Shown: positions 48,001 through 59,219, counted from the first letter of the stretch. The stretch: 64,000 bases of DNA from Thozetella sp. PMI_491 (GCA_021432635.1 MU270031.1:622118-686117), one strand, 5' to 3'. The notes: generated by a model from the letters alone, not told the origin. A program made the numbers and translations.

Positions 48001-49787
48001 CGTCGGTAGTCTGGCTTGCTGTCGTTGTTCTTCGCCGACTGGTCGACCATGACGCGCATTAGCCATAGGCAGCCTTCCAGGAGGAAATAAGCGAGAACAC
48101 TTACGTAGGTTTCCCATCCCGGAATCTCACGCTTCTTGCCTTCTCCGGGAATAGCCCTCGAGTACCAATCCTTTGGGCGCTCGTTTACTTTCATTGGAAG
48201 AATAAGAGTTAGTACTAGCTGCCGCGGGTGGATGGCGAGGAGGCGGAAAATACCTTTATTAATCCGACGCAGTTCTACGTCTAAGAGTGCGTCTGCTTGC
48301 CGGCGAACATGGTCGTGTTCGGGATTGGGCGGGTCTTTCAAGTAGGCCTCGAGGTGCCGACCCAACACCTCGGCCAGCATCGGACCGCTAGGTAGCTTCT
48401 TGTACAGAGACTGGTCACCCTTCAAGACAGTTGTCGTGTATCTCATTGCAGGTCGAACAAGCTGCACCTCTGTATCTCCCATGACAAGATTGGCAACACC
48501 TGGCCAAATGAGGCCAAGGGCTTTGGCATCCTCTCGAAGCTTAGATTCCTCACGGAGGGTGGGGCGATCAGCCTCATTGGCGTTCGAAGGCGCAAAGTTT
48601 GGGATGCCGGCTACCGCGGTAGCTGAGCCCGACGCAACTGCCGATGTGTCTCCCACGCCCGGGTTAGGAGCAGCTACCGGGTGCGCTAGAGGAGTTGCTG
48701 CAGGAACAGAGGCGGGTCGAGCTACCGGGGGAGGGATGGGAGCAGGAATGGACGAGGTGGCGGGCACAGATCCAGCCTGCTTTCTTGTGGCAGCGATGCG
48801 TTGCAAATTGGCCTCGTTTGAAACACTATCAGGTGCGTGGGCTACGTGTGTCTGAGAAGGGGCATATTGAGTGGTTTGTTGTTTCTGGAAGGTTTGCTGC
48901 TGGAGCGGCTGCTGCTGGAGCGGCTGCTGCTGGATGGGCTGCTGCTGTTGCTGTTGAGCAAGCTGCGGCTGTATAGGTTGCTGCTGCTGGTGCTGTTGTT
49001 GAGCAAGCTGCTGCTGAATGGGCTGTTGCTGCTGCTGTTGAGCAAGCGGCTGCTGAGGTGGCTGCTTCTGAAGTGGCTGCTTCTGAAGAGCTTGCTGCTG
49101 GAGCGGCTGTTGGTGGATAGAGTGATGTTGGTGAAGGGAAGGCTGCTGGAGAGCCTGTTGATGCATGGCTTGCTGTTGGACTGGCTGACGCTGCAGAGCT
49201 TGGTGCTGGAAGGCCTGCTGCTGGAGAGCCTGCTGCTGCGGATGCGGCGGCGAGTGCTGTTGCTGCGCCGGCTGGTGCGCATTGATGCCATACCCATACC
49301 CGTTGGCCTGTTGCGACGCCGGGTTGCCAGGAACTTGGTTCGGAGCTGCCGCAGGTTCTGAGGGGACGAAATGGGCTTGCTGAGCATATGGCGACGGCGA
49401 CAATGTGTGGTTCGCCGCGAGCGGATTGCTATAATGGCTCGGTGAAGAATAGCCGTTCTGTGCTGGCTGGTACGACTGCCATGTTGTCGGCGTCGCTTGG
49501 GCCTGGGGTGCCGCATATGAGGCCCTCTGGTCGGGGGCATAGCCGAAGCTACCGATAGGGTTCTGGTGACCGGCATAGTAGTCATCCTGCTGCTGAGGCC
49601 AGCCTTGGGCGGCCGGGAGCGAATCCGGTTGCTGACCATAGAGACCGTCAAAGTCCGGGTATTGGCTCGCCTCCTGGGAAGTGAAGCTTAGGTCTCCTGC
49701 ATCGAACTGCTCGGCTGACCACTGCGCTGGGAACTGGCTTGGATCCCATCCGCCAGGGTTGCCAACGCCGTCCAGGTTCTCCGCCAT
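45069..49787 (-). CDS. PNUTS-like PP1 regulatory subunit, polyQ-rich, CCCH zinc finger
   Basis: Two coding exons, 49787-48254 and 48187-45069, split by a 66-nt intron (GTATTT donor, TACTAAC branch point, AAAG acceptor) that is in frame. The spliced protein is 1550 residues; the unspliced frame has 1572. Domain order matches PNUTS/Ppn1: a helical region at about 670-760 (DSTFLQRLGSENLVTTAVLN...KLLRER) resembling the TFIIS N-terminal fold, a PP1-docking RVTF at about 1007 followed by DDRLVEVREFERHEDEEPGD, and a C-terminal CCCH finger, CSFWLKGKCAKGDRCTYRH. PNUTS brings PP1 to the cleavage-polyadenylation machinery and RNA polymerase II at termination. Two polyglutamine blocks flank the core, and the segment before RVTF is Ser/Pro/Ala/Lys-rich. 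No paralogue is seen here. Confidence 0.82.
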   Translation of the reverse strand: MAENLDGVGNPGGWDPSQFPAQWSAEQFDAGDLSFTSQEASQYPDFDGLYGQQPDSLPAAQGWPQQQDDYYAGHQNPIGSFGYAPDQRASYAAPQAQATPTTWQSYQPAQNGYSSPSHYSNPLAANHTLSPSPYAQQAHFVPSEPAAAPNQVPGNPASQQANGYGYGINAHQPAQQQHSPPHPQQQALQQQAFQHQALQRQPVQQQAMHQQALQQPSLHQHHSIHQQPLQQQALQKQPLQKQPPQQPLAQQQQQQPIQQQLAQQQHQQQQPIQPQLAQQQQQQPIQQQPLQQQPLQQQTFQKQQTTQYAPSQTHVAHAPDSVSNEANLQRIAATRKQAGSVPATSSIPAPIPPPVARPASVPAATPLAHPVAAPNPGVGDTSAVASGSATAVAGIPNFAPSNANEADRPTLREESKLREDAKALGLIWPGVANLVMGDTEVQLVRPAMRYTTTVLKGDQSLYKKLPSGPMLAEVLGRHLEAYLKDPPNPEHDHVRRQADALLDVELRRINKGIFRLLAIHPRQLVLTLILPMKVNERPKDWYSRAIPGEGKKREIPGWETYVSVLAYFLLEGCLWLMRVMVDQSAKNNDSKPDYRRVEPPATEDMVIEAELFLPPALNNHAEYVKKVLDDYSARIRGAVTILKETPAYSELKNAVRMRKKDPQSVKGDGIAKMREQLREPSDKLRRIIKYGLDLPDSTFLQRLGSENLVTTAVLNVLVNLNNQDEGNSSLAKTILKLLCRFTTLTPFLLEGKYKLEGAKVKLLRERGDDEVNQLLDDLLAMVEKNKDKDGSPRQIAKPADQKGAKTGSPSKKSDGTTGAVRSASATKRPREEDAEVRTSKKLATGATKSSSSPALSGPAATKPAPAAARSSSTSLAAKLAVKKSPATSSTATAKPAAGVLPGKRAPVKPAPRTDSPTSDPPKPAVKPEPAPKMDFSKLEITKPGSKPAAGSSSTSSSLTGNKPPVVKKAPAPPPSGKSKFASLLDEINDPKTETRRGPVLPADPAKEETEEEKKRRLRKEERRRQNLRVTFKSDDRLVEVREFERHEDEEPGDFMTWGIDNSESKTDEGRALRESHLSNIRSYEDLIPIDFPSSLATAARGEAYTTRGGPKQFRTAEQAFMEDRDSKVLSVVYTSKEDIPPTPKSPTLASSGPASTQQPEQWPLPTGAPLLDEMHRRHKDFQQQGLRKAAEHALHRQANPVFGDYQNVMEKVDAVIRQNQNMALPAERPTQPTPVTAHPPPQAPTTATAADPDRRPIDANNLSAYLQKMMAVDWNASGMEMARGNAVADMLTNIPWNSIPKSSLPYSVNDPYDPAKATTQRRHDYANPEVQKSADTLENFVAQFNRDRPLEMQNRVIAEIRSQAHAETEAKAQAQAQAKAMEEAARAAVLQAEQAQAQPSREDHAAAWVRYWQENPQAAGAFYQQQQEQQQLRQQQEQEQQQQLQQQQQQQQMQQQQQQQNAGVQAVLAQLQLGTHQAAPAVASSGMMRGGSAEGYGGHAGHGQQAASTGRGQNRSHGGRRNRGSGGAAGTDEGEDSEPSRAVNPSKVGTKQCSFWLKGKCAKGDRCTYRHA
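45409..45521. repeat. C-terminal polyglutamine-coding tract
   Basis: A CAG/CAA-rich stretch on the minus strand, encoding long Q runs with interspersed R, E, L and M in the PNUTS-like protein just before the glycine-rich tail and zinc finger. Confidence 0.9.
48893..49260. repeat. N-terminal glutamine-rich repeat tract
   Basis: About 120 codons of imperfect units of the form QQQ-P/A-L/I/F in the PNUTS-like protein. The units vary by single residues (QQQALQKQPLQKQ and similar), indicating local duplication and slippage. Confidence 0.85.
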
Positions 49788-51084
49788 CAGGGGTAGTCCT
49801 GGCTGGAGTCACGTGGCTGGAGGGTGGTGTTAATGGGAGGCAAAGGATGAAGATACGGATAGATGCATATTGTGACAGAGATACGTACCAAAAGGCTCCC
49901 AAAGCTGCTGGAAAGGAGGTTACCGAGGTGAGGGTTCAAAGGGGACAGCAAATATGAAAGAATTATCCCGAAAGGAGAACAAGAGGCTTTCTCTAGCCCA
50001 ATCGGGGGCTATGAGGCCTTCCTCACACAATCTGGTGATGGAAGGCTGTCGTGGCTGTGGTTTGGTGATGATCCGGAGATGAACCGGATATAAAAATTTT
50101 CGGTGGAGGAGAGATTAAATTATCGGGACATGAATTTAACCGAATCTTTTGTGGGTCCTCTGTTCAGAGAACTTGGTCTGTGCACAGAAGCCTAAGCAGG
50201 GAATGAGCTATGCCTAACAGGGCTAGTGCATTTGAGTCTAAGACGGAGAGAATCAGCATTTAGCAAGTCGAAAGCTGCAGCAGCCGTGACAGAAGAATTC
50301 CAGTGCGACACAACACAGTCTCCCCGGGCACCTCGTGCCCGAAGGGAGAGAAAGAGTTCCTGGGAGAGCAGCAGCAAGCAGGAAGAGCAAAAAGGCCATT
50401 GGGCTTTGGGGCCATGGACATGGATGGGTTTGGTGTGGGCGGATCGGGGCGAGTGCTGCTTCAGTTTTGGTGGTGTTGCGGGGCATGCAACAGGTCGATC
50501 TGTCACTAACACAGCCCAAACAGGGTGTCTTGGGTGCTGTGAAGTGCAGGTTTGTTGGAGTTCGACGGAGGCCTGGGATCCAGTGTCGGACGGTTTGAGC
50601 AGACGAGCTTGAGACAGGCGAATCAAATTGCTGTATCCTTGATTCCTTGATGGACAGAAGATATTGCATTGACTCCCTTTGATTTTGGCGGCAGGCTTTT
50701 CCCACTTGGTAGGTGTGTTCGACTCCCGTGAGCCTTGTGCGTGTCCCCAGAGAGAGCGCTGGTGTAGTGGAGGGGGGCCAGCACCGGGCGCTGCTGGGTT
50801 CAGGGGGCGTCGGAGGGGGAGCTGCTGCACAGGCTGTCGCCAATCTGGCAGTTTGACTGGTCCCGCTCCTCTTCCGCCCGCCCAACCTTGCCCCGTCCTG
50901 GCCTGCCTGCATTGCCACACGCCATCTCTCCGAGGATGCGACAGACTGGGCTCTCAGGGAACAAATTAATCCTGCCAGACTGACTGCAAAAATGCCCGTC
51001 GCCTTGATATCTCGTCCATGACGGCATGGCATTTAGGCCATTATTCATTTTGCTGACCACCTGTGCTCCCGAGTCTGCCCTGGG

Positions 51085-51104
51085 TTGCTTGCTTGCTTGC
51101 TTGC
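51085..51104. repeat. (TTGC)5 microsatellite
   Basis: Five perfect TTGC units. The same unit appears at 41821-41836, and its complement GCAA at about 55429-55442. Confidence 0.9.
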
Positions 51105-53156
51105 TCTTCCGAACTGCTGTGCTGCTCTCCCAGCAAAGAGGCTATGCGCCGCGTGTTACTCATGCTCTCTCCGCCTCTCTGTCTAGGGCCTTTGCCATTT
51201 TTGATCTGCACCTCTCCCCAGCCTTTCCGCTCGCTGCTTAAAGTGCGCGGCATCCAGGCTGTACGAGAGGGCAGGACGGCATTCATGGAGTTGATGATAC
51301 GACAAGTGCTGCTTCATGATCTGAAGGGAGGAGGGGTTTGTATGCATACCCTTTTGTGATTGCCCACAGCGCGTCCACGTTTCGTGTCCTCTCCCTGCAC
51401 CGCAAAAGACTCGTCATCGTCCCCGGCGCTGGCAGCGGCGAGTGCCTGCTATGCCATCTCGGCGTGTCCCACGAGAGCTGGGACTGACAATCACAAGAAT
51501 AGCCAAGGGAGAGAGGGAAGGATACCGGCAGCAAAGCAGAGAAGAGGATGCCGGGCCCCAGCAAGCCAGCAGGCTTGATTGATCCTTAGTGGCTTAATGG
51601 CGATGCCTGGTCAATCAATCGACTTTACAGCTTGATCTAGAGGAGGCTGGAGTGTTAGATCGCGATGCGCGGCAAATGATCTAGATGGTTATGGCACTCC
51701 TGTCGATGGCTGAAGAGCGGGCGAGATGATGGGTGACGAAAGAACAACAAACGAAAGCATTGCTGGCACGAGAGAAAAGCTGGTCCTCGGTTTCGCACAG
51801 AGTGGGTCCCGTCGCACAAGGAAGGAATGACCGTGCTAACTGAAATTGGCTAGGCGAGACAGCCGGAATGATCGGAGCATTCGATTCCGTCTTCGTGTGA
51901 GCAGCAACAAAGGTGCCACACACCCAGCCACAGCCGTGTGTTGGCATTTCCCCTTCTTTCTGCTATTGACTGGGCGCGAGGCTGGGCTCACTTTGTTTGG
52001 GCAAGGGCCGTCTTGGTCTGTTAGGGCCAATCCGAACATCGCGCTCGTAGTCCTAACCGGGCGGTTTTGGTCTTAGACTGGGCGGACTCTTCTCATTATC
52101 TTGCTGGCCCATGCAAGCTTGCATTGGCCAGCCCATCTGGGCCATGTGGCCAAAGTCACTAAGGATGGGCTGAGGATTGAGAGCCCCATCCTAATGCGCG
52201 CCTTGCAGCCCAAAGTCATAGCCCATCACCGTGATCAACAACTCGATGCGATCTACTAATGAATCAAAACTGCGTCTCTTACTGTATCTCTTTACTTTGA
52301 TCGCGTATTATATAGACTCTCGCAGAGAGCCGAGTGCCCTAATGCAAGACCTTCCCAAGATGCCTAGAAGCAGCTTTAGCTTGGAAAGAGACACCCCCCC
52401 TCGCCTCTTTCAAGGGAACCCACAGCGGCTCGTGGGCTGAGACCATATCCGCCACAACTAATGGACACGTCCCGATCTGGAGGATAGAGACCCCTATGGC
52501 TCTGCACTCAATTGAAACAGTCTCGGATTAGGAACCCAAAGTCTGTACAAAGTAGATACCAAGGGAGTTAAGTTGCTAGGAAAACTCTCTAGGTGAGGTA
52601 GCCGAGGGTGAGCCTTGTCAAGAACTTCGGTAAGGTGGAAATGCTTAGATATAGATCGATGCTCCATGGGATAGCGGCAACAGTCTAGGAGAAATGTCAT
52701 AAGCCATGCCTGAACATGGCCATAGACCGTCTCACGGCTGTGTCGCCATTGCCCACCAAATCCACCGAGCCCTCAGGCCGAGCTCGTTCCACGGAGGGAG
52801 TGCTAGTGGACGCCTGCCTGGAGGCATGGGTGGCTTTTCGTAAAGAGGCATAACGCTGCATTCTCGATATAGAGTTCTGCCAAACACTAGGGCGCATTTT
52901 TGGCGGCTTTGGAGTTCCTGAACGGTGGGCCTGATGGGCCTATTGGGCGGGCTATGTGGAAGGCTAGATACGGGCTGGGCAGCGTCAACTGACTCTTGCC
53001 CCCCTCTTCCGTTCACGACCAGCCCAGAGGAGTTGTCGCGTCCTGAGATCTGGCCAAGAATCCTGGCAAGCCGCACAAGGCAGGATCAAGCCGGTTGCTT
53101 GAAGTCCTAAACGGGGATCACCGACAGCCGAGCCACGCGAGGTTCTAGAGAACAAT

Positions 53157-54992
53157 GTACAGTACATGGCATCGTACATATCCAAGTCCCCGAGTCTGCC
53201 CGCGCATCGAAGCCAAGTTTGAGAGCAGCTACTACGTGCATCAGAGAGGAGGGGTTGGATTCGACCGCGAGGCCCTCAGTTCTGTTCGTCATCGCGCTCG
53301 TCAAAAGCAGGAATTTCTCCAGATGCCGAGGCGATCGTCCAGTGGCCGCCCAGGTTTCCCTACACCACCACCACACTAGGACCCCCCAGGTTCCGGCGTT
53401 GGCCTACCCGTGAGCCGCCTTCAGGGATCTGGGGTCACGTTGACCTGCATGACGAGGCGATGCAGCCACGACGGCCAGGGAAGCGTGGGGCTTCTCCCTC
53501 CCCCAGGTGTGGCGGGTGAAGCAGTTAAAGCGACTGGCTGAGAAAGATCGGATGCCCAGCGTTCGGGTGTGCCACTTGTGGCTAAATGCTCGGGTCTATT
53601 TTTACGGATGGATGGGCGGTGGTCAGAGTGGGATGGCTTGGCCCAGCGAGTCCAAATCGAGACGCGCGGCAAAGGCGATGCCAATCCATCGTCCGGGGGC
53701 AACCTATTAGCATTTGTGATACGAGATGCTCTAATGTCGGACCAAGCTCGTCCTGCAAGGTACGGCGTGCCGGAGATGGGGACGGCGTGGTGGCGGGATT
53801 CGAAGCGAAGGAAAAGAAAAATGAGGGCCCAAAGTGAGGGAACCTACGGATCGTCGTTACTCTAAACATCAAACACCGCCCCCCCGGGGCCTGGGGAGCG
53901 TCCCAGCCAGAACCAGGCCCGAGAAATTTCCGCCCTAGGTATCATTCCGTTCCCCCATTAGCCAGGGAAAGAAAGAAACGGTGAGAGAAGAAAGCATCGA
54001 GGAGGAGGGAAACGTAAGCGGAGGGATGACACGACTGGTCGGCCGCTGCATTGCTGTTCACGCAATCCACAAAGCTCAGCCTTCAGGCGGGCTCAGGTAG
54101 CCTCGATAGCGTTGATGGGCTGAAGGCTTTTAGCCTTTCCCTTTCCTCTCGTCGTTTGCTGGCTTCCTCGCCTATCCTGCGGTCAGCCCATCCGCAGGCA
54201 GCGCCTTGGTACTACTACGGACACGGGCGAGCCGGCGCAAATTGCGAACCACCACGCAGGATCTTTTGCTCGCTCTCTGGTGGGTTTTTTTTCCTATGTA
54301 GTATCCAGAAGATCCTGTTGATGTCGGCGACGAGTCCGGCACAGGGGACCCGGGTCTTCGCAATGTACTGTACCTCCCGTCCAAGGAACCCCATCCAACC
54401 CCTTTTTTTAACCCGCCAGCGCTTGGGCCAATCAGTGAGGTCCCCTACGGCATCTGAAGTGGAAGCGACGTCACCGCTAGCCTCTACCGTCACTGAAACA
54501 GCAGTCGCTCGGCACAGCCCCTTCAATTCGCCCACCGTACCCCTGCCACCCTTGTCAGTCCCCCCCATTAAGCTACCGTCATCTGGCACGAAAATCATCA
54601 GCTTGAAACTGCGACGCCGTCCTGCCGCCGAATTATTTTGCAGCACCTCCGCTGCAAAAACGTCCAAGCATTCTTTTCTAGGTTCCCCAACGCCCGCTAC
54701 CCCGAGTACAGTACGACCTCGACGACCTCCTTTTTGCGCCTTTGAACTAGCCCGCCCATCGTCGGAACCCATCGCATAGGGAGCTGCTGCAGGGTGATAG
54801 GGACCGCCCAAAGGGGAAAGGCAACAGACGAGACGAGCGCAGAAAAGGGGTTCAAACAACCGCCGAACCCACCAGGCTAATCGCGAGGGCAAGCCTATCC
54901 ACCAGAGAAACATCTCGAGCAGGCCCCCCAACAACGCACGGCACGGGCGCATCTGCATTCCAAACCGCGGGAGGCACTGAGCGGTACAGTAC
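53157..54992. repeat. Four dispersed GTACWGTAC words upstream of chitin synthase
   Basis: GTACAGTAC or its reverse complement GTACTGTAC occurs at 53157-53165 (inside the palindrome ATGTACAGTACAT), 54365-54373, 54706-54714 and 54984-54992. The last is 135 bp before the chitin synthase start codon. Candidate binding sites of an unknown factor. Confidence 0.5.
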
Positions 54993-55126
54993 ATTGACGA
55001 TTCGAGCCGATCGTCTCCCGTTCGCTGCCACCGCGAGCCACCACAGAGACACACACACTACTACCTCCCATCTCCACCCCCCTTCCTTTCGCATCTAGAG
55101 ACGTCGCCCACCATATCACAGGCACC

Positions 55127-58100
55127 ATGTCATATAATCGCCTAGGTTCGTTCCATCCCTTTGCCATCCCTGACCTTCGACATCATCACTCCTTCTCCTC
55201 GCTCCCTCCCCTCCCTCCCCTCCACACCCCGTCTCCCGTCCCCATCCGTGACCTACCCTCTTCCATCCCAACCCTCCACCAACAGTCACCACCTACCCTG
55301 CATTCCTTCTTCGAGGCGAGCCCCTCTTCTTCTTCTTCCCCAGATCCCCTCTCGTCGGTTCCTTCCTTTCTCAGCCAACAAAGGCGTCGGGCGCGAAGAG
55401 GACCAAAGGATACCTTGTTGCCAGGAGCAAGCAAGCAAGCAAAGCAGGACTCCATCGCATCCTACCTTTCGCTCGCGAACTGGCATCGCACTCGTTTTGC
55501 GACACCCCCTAATTAAGCTTCTTCTAATCACTACCGTCTGTAGACGACGACTACTACGACAATCGTCGCCCCATGGACAACCGCATGCACCGGACGCCCT
55601 CCCCGGGCCACCCTCTCCAGCATGGGTACCAGCTCGATGATAACCCGTACGGCCATTCCCAGGGAAACCTCGAGATCCCGATGGGCCCCGGCCCCGGACG
55701 AGTTCCCAGCCCGGGCGACTCTCTACACATGCAGACAGCGGTATGCTTCCACCTAACGACCCAGTGGCGACCTCGAGGCTAACCGCGTCGAACAGCAATC
55801 CGTCGAGAACTTTCAGGGCGGTCACGCATACGACCCTGGATACCACCCCGGCGCCGGCGGAGACTACGCTGTCAACCCGGAGCAGCATCACGATGCGTAC
55901 TACAACCAACCGTACGAGACCAACCCGGCCGACGGCCACCCCTTTAGCGACCAGCACGGCTACGACTACGATGACCGGCGGCCCATGCTGACCCATACCG
56001 ACTCGAAAGTCGGACAAACGGACGCATACCATGACGAACCCCACCAGGCGCAGCAGCAGCAAGGCGGCGGGATTAAGCGGTGGAAGACGGTGAAGCAGGT
56101 CCTGCTGTACCGCGGAAACTTGGTACTGGATTGCCCAATCCCGCCCAAGCTTCTCAACCAGATCCCGCACGGTGAGCGCGATGAGTTCACACACATGCGC
56201 TACACCGCTGCGACCTGCGACCCCTCCGACTTCTATGGCGAGAACTTCACGCTCCGGCAGAAGCTCTTCAGTAAATCCCGCCAGACGGAGCTCTTCATCG
56301 TCATTACCATGTACAACGAAGACGAGATCCTGTTCGCCCGGACCATGATCGGTGTTCTGAAGAACGTCGAGTACATGTGCAAGCGAAACGAGAGCAAGAC
56401 CTGGGGCAAGGACGCATGGAAAAAGATCGTTGTATGTGTCGTCAGCGACGGCCGCGCCAAGATCAACCCTCGGACTAAGGCGCTGCTGGCTGGTATGGGT
56501 GTCTACCAGGAGGGTATCGCCAAGCAGCAGGTCAACGGCAAGGACGTTACAGCCCACATTTACGAGTACACGACTCAGATCGGCTTGACAATCAAGAACG
56601 ACACGGTCCAGCTCACCACGGCCAAGCAGCAGCCTGTCCAGATGCTCTTCTGCCTCAAGGAGAAGAACCAGAAGAAGATCAATTCGCATCGCTGGTTCTT
56701 CCAGGCGTTCGGTCGTGTCCTTGATCCCAACATCTGCGTCCTCATTGACGCCGGTACCAAGCCTGGCAACAACTCCATCTACCACCTCTGGAAGGCCTTC
56801 GACCTCGAGCCCATGTGCGCTGGTGCGTGCGGTGAAATCAAGGCCATGTTGGGAACGGGTGGCAAGAACCTTGTCAATCCACTGGTTGCGACTCAGAACT
56901 TCGAGTACAAGATGAGCAACATCCTCGACAAGCCGCTCGAGTCGGCCTTTGGCTTCATCTCTGTGTTGCCCGGTGCTTTCTCTGCCTACCGTTACGTCGC
57001 CCTACAGAACGACAAGAACGGCCAAGGCCCACTTGAGAAGTACTTCGCGGGTGAGAAGCTCGAGGGTGCCGGCGCTGGTATCTTCACCGCCAACATGTAC
57101 CTGGCCGAGGATCGTATCCTCTGCTTCGAGCTTGTCACCAAGCGCAACTGCCACTGGATCTTGCAATACGTCAAGTCGGCCACCGGTGAGACTGATGTGC
57201 CCGACACCGTCACGGAACTGATTCTCCAGCGTCGTCGCTGGCTGAACGGTTCTTTCTTCGCTGCCATCTATGCCATCGCCCATTTCCACCAGTTCTTCCG
57301 CTCTGACCACTCCATCATCCGCAAGTTCTTCTTCTTCATCGAGTTCATCTTCAACACAGTCAACATGATCTTCGCCTGGTTTGCCATCGGTAACTTCTTC
57401 TTGGTCTTCAAGATCCTGACTACGAGTCTTGGCACCGACAACCTGCTTGGAAACGTTGGCACCATTCTCGGCGTCGTTTTCGAGTGGCTGTACGGTATCT
57501 CCCTGATGACCTGCTTCGTTCTGTCCATGGGCAATCGTCCATCTGGTTCCGGGCCCTGGTACACCGCCATGGTCTTCTTCTGGGCTATCATCTTTGTGTA
57601 CGTTGTCCAAACTCCTTTCCCTACATTCACGGAGCCGCGAAAACTAATGCCATTTCTAGGTACCTCATGTTTGCCGCCATCTACATTGCTGTCATTGCCA
57701 TCAAGACCGATCTCGAGAAGGGCTTCCAGATCAGCGACTTGTTCAAGAACCAGGTCTTCTACACGCTGATAGTGTCGGTCTTATCGACCTATGGCATCTG
57801 GCTGATCGCCTCGCTGCTCATGTTCGACCCCTGGCACATGATCACTTCGCTCGTCCAGTACATGCTTTTGTCGCCGACCTACACCAACGTCCTCAACGTT
57901 TATGCCTTCTGCAACACGCACGATATTTCGTGGGGTACCAAGGGCGACGACAAGGCTGCAGCTCTGCCATCCGTCAAGACGACTGACGGTAAGGGCAAGA
58001 CTGACCTACCGGACGAGGGCGACCTGAACGCCCAGTACGAGCGTGAACTCCAGGTCTTCGCCCGCAAGCCGGTCAAGGAAGTTAAGGCCCCGAGCGAGGC

Positions 58101-58374
58101 TCAGAAGGCTGAGGCGCAAATGGATTATTACAAGGGTGTCCGTACCGGTGTCGTACTTGCTTGGATGATCAGCAACTTTGGCCTCTGCGCGCTCGTCCTG
58201 TCTACCGCCGGCCTGGAGAAGGTCACGCCAACCACCGGCACCACTGAGGATGAGCAGGGCAAGCGGGCCACTATTTATCTGAGCGTCGTGCTGTGGTCCG
58301 TGGCCGTGCTTTCCGGCTTCAAATTCCTCGGCGCCATGTGGTTCCTCGTTGTGCGCATGTTCCGGGGTGTCTAG
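55127..58374 (+). CDS. Chitin synthase, division 1 (probably class I)
   Basis: Four exons, 55127-55145, 55544-55740, 55796-57597 and 57660-58374, giving 910 residues. It polymerises N-acetylglucosamine from UDP-GlcNAc and extrudes chitin across the plasma membrane. The N-terminal 170 residues ([16 protein letters not shown]) are Tyr/Asp/Pro/His-rich and cytosolic. The GT-A core includes [31 protein letters not shown] and [22 protein letters not shown], with catalytic EDRIL at about 510 and QRRRW at 550-554. About seven hydrophobic segments follow, ending in [16 protein letters not shown]. No myosin head is present, so this is classes [13 protein letters not shown] and the RMFRGV end favour class I, from memory of the family. 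Intron 1 is long (398 nt). The model is supported by phase at every junction. Confidence 0.93.
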
Positions 58375-59219
58375 AGACAGCCCCAATGCGTGCGGCCCGG
58401 AGAGCATGTGGCAAATTCAGCCCTGCTGAGGGATCGTTATGTGGAGAAGATTTTATGATTTCGTTTCGGACCCTGTCCTATCCTTTCGCCCCTTTTGCAT
58501 TTCTGAGCCTTGGTCGTCTGCTTGGTCCTAGATGGATATCGAGAGGCAGCGGTTGCTATCCGCACAAACGATGGATGGATCGGCTACGATAAATACCCCT
58601 GGAAGTTGAGAGAGTGCGTGCAGCCCGGCGAAGAGTGGGGATCGGATGTACACGCCGGCATAGATCGCGAAATCCTTGGTCTTGCCCGCGCAGCCAGGAC
58701 GCTCTGGCCAAGTCCGATCGCCCATCCGCCGTGTTTGAATGTAAATATAATGGTTCTCGAGCCGAGGGCGGCGCTATCCTTTGTTTGGAGGAGGATTCAG
58801 AGTGGCCTTGATGGCCCTCGGCTCACTGGCAGTCTGGTGACGGCCGTGATGTGTGACCTGAACTGGTTCGTCTAATGGCTTGTATTGCGAGATGCACCCC
58901 ATGGACCTTGGCGTTGGGCAGGTTGCCTTTTTTTACGACTTTGATATTGCAAGTAGCTATTTTAGATTATGACCAAGAAACATCATGCTTTTCTCAAGAA
59001 CATCTCATCCCGTGCTTCTGACTGTCAGTTTGGGATCAAAACCTAGCTAGCCGTGCTATTGCCCTTCGCAAGGTAATACATTCAAGAGGAAGACGCTAGG
59101 TATAGTCAGAGTTGGATAATTGGATTTGCCCTCTAAATCTATAGCCAATCCCTTTTCCCTGTATTATGGTATTGTTACAATATAGTGGCATGAAGTCGTC
59201 GCTTCTCTCAAGTGCGGCT
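58375..59219. other. Convergent 3' flanks of chitin synthase and mRF1
   Basis: The genes end facing each other. No gene or notable repeat seen; the right 300 bp are AT-rich, as expected of 3' UTRs. Confidence 0.6.

Larger units (their letters stand above)
49788..55126. other. Gene-poor stretch upstream of PNUTS-like gene and chitin synthase
   Basis: The flanking genes are divergent, so both promoters lie in these 5.3 kb. No gene recognised: open frames such as 50253-51032 (-), 54051-54779 (+) and 54215-55054 (-) overlap one another and have no domain. The stretch holds a (TTGC)5 microsatellite and four GTACWGTAC words. Confidence 0.5.

Noticed and set aside
50759-50815. A-box-like TGGTGTAGTGG followed by GGTTCA
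   Set aside because: The second block lacks the TTCRANYCC pattern and no cloverleaf forms.
54215-55054. 279-codon minus-strand and 242-codon plus-strand frames before chitin synthase
   Set aside because: They overlap each other and lie in the promoter and leader; neither has a recognisable domain.
55286-56785. 499-codon open frame on the minus strand
   Set aside because: It is antisense to the chitin synthase first intron and exons 2-3. Codon bias of the real gene keeps the opposite strand open, and the product has no domain.
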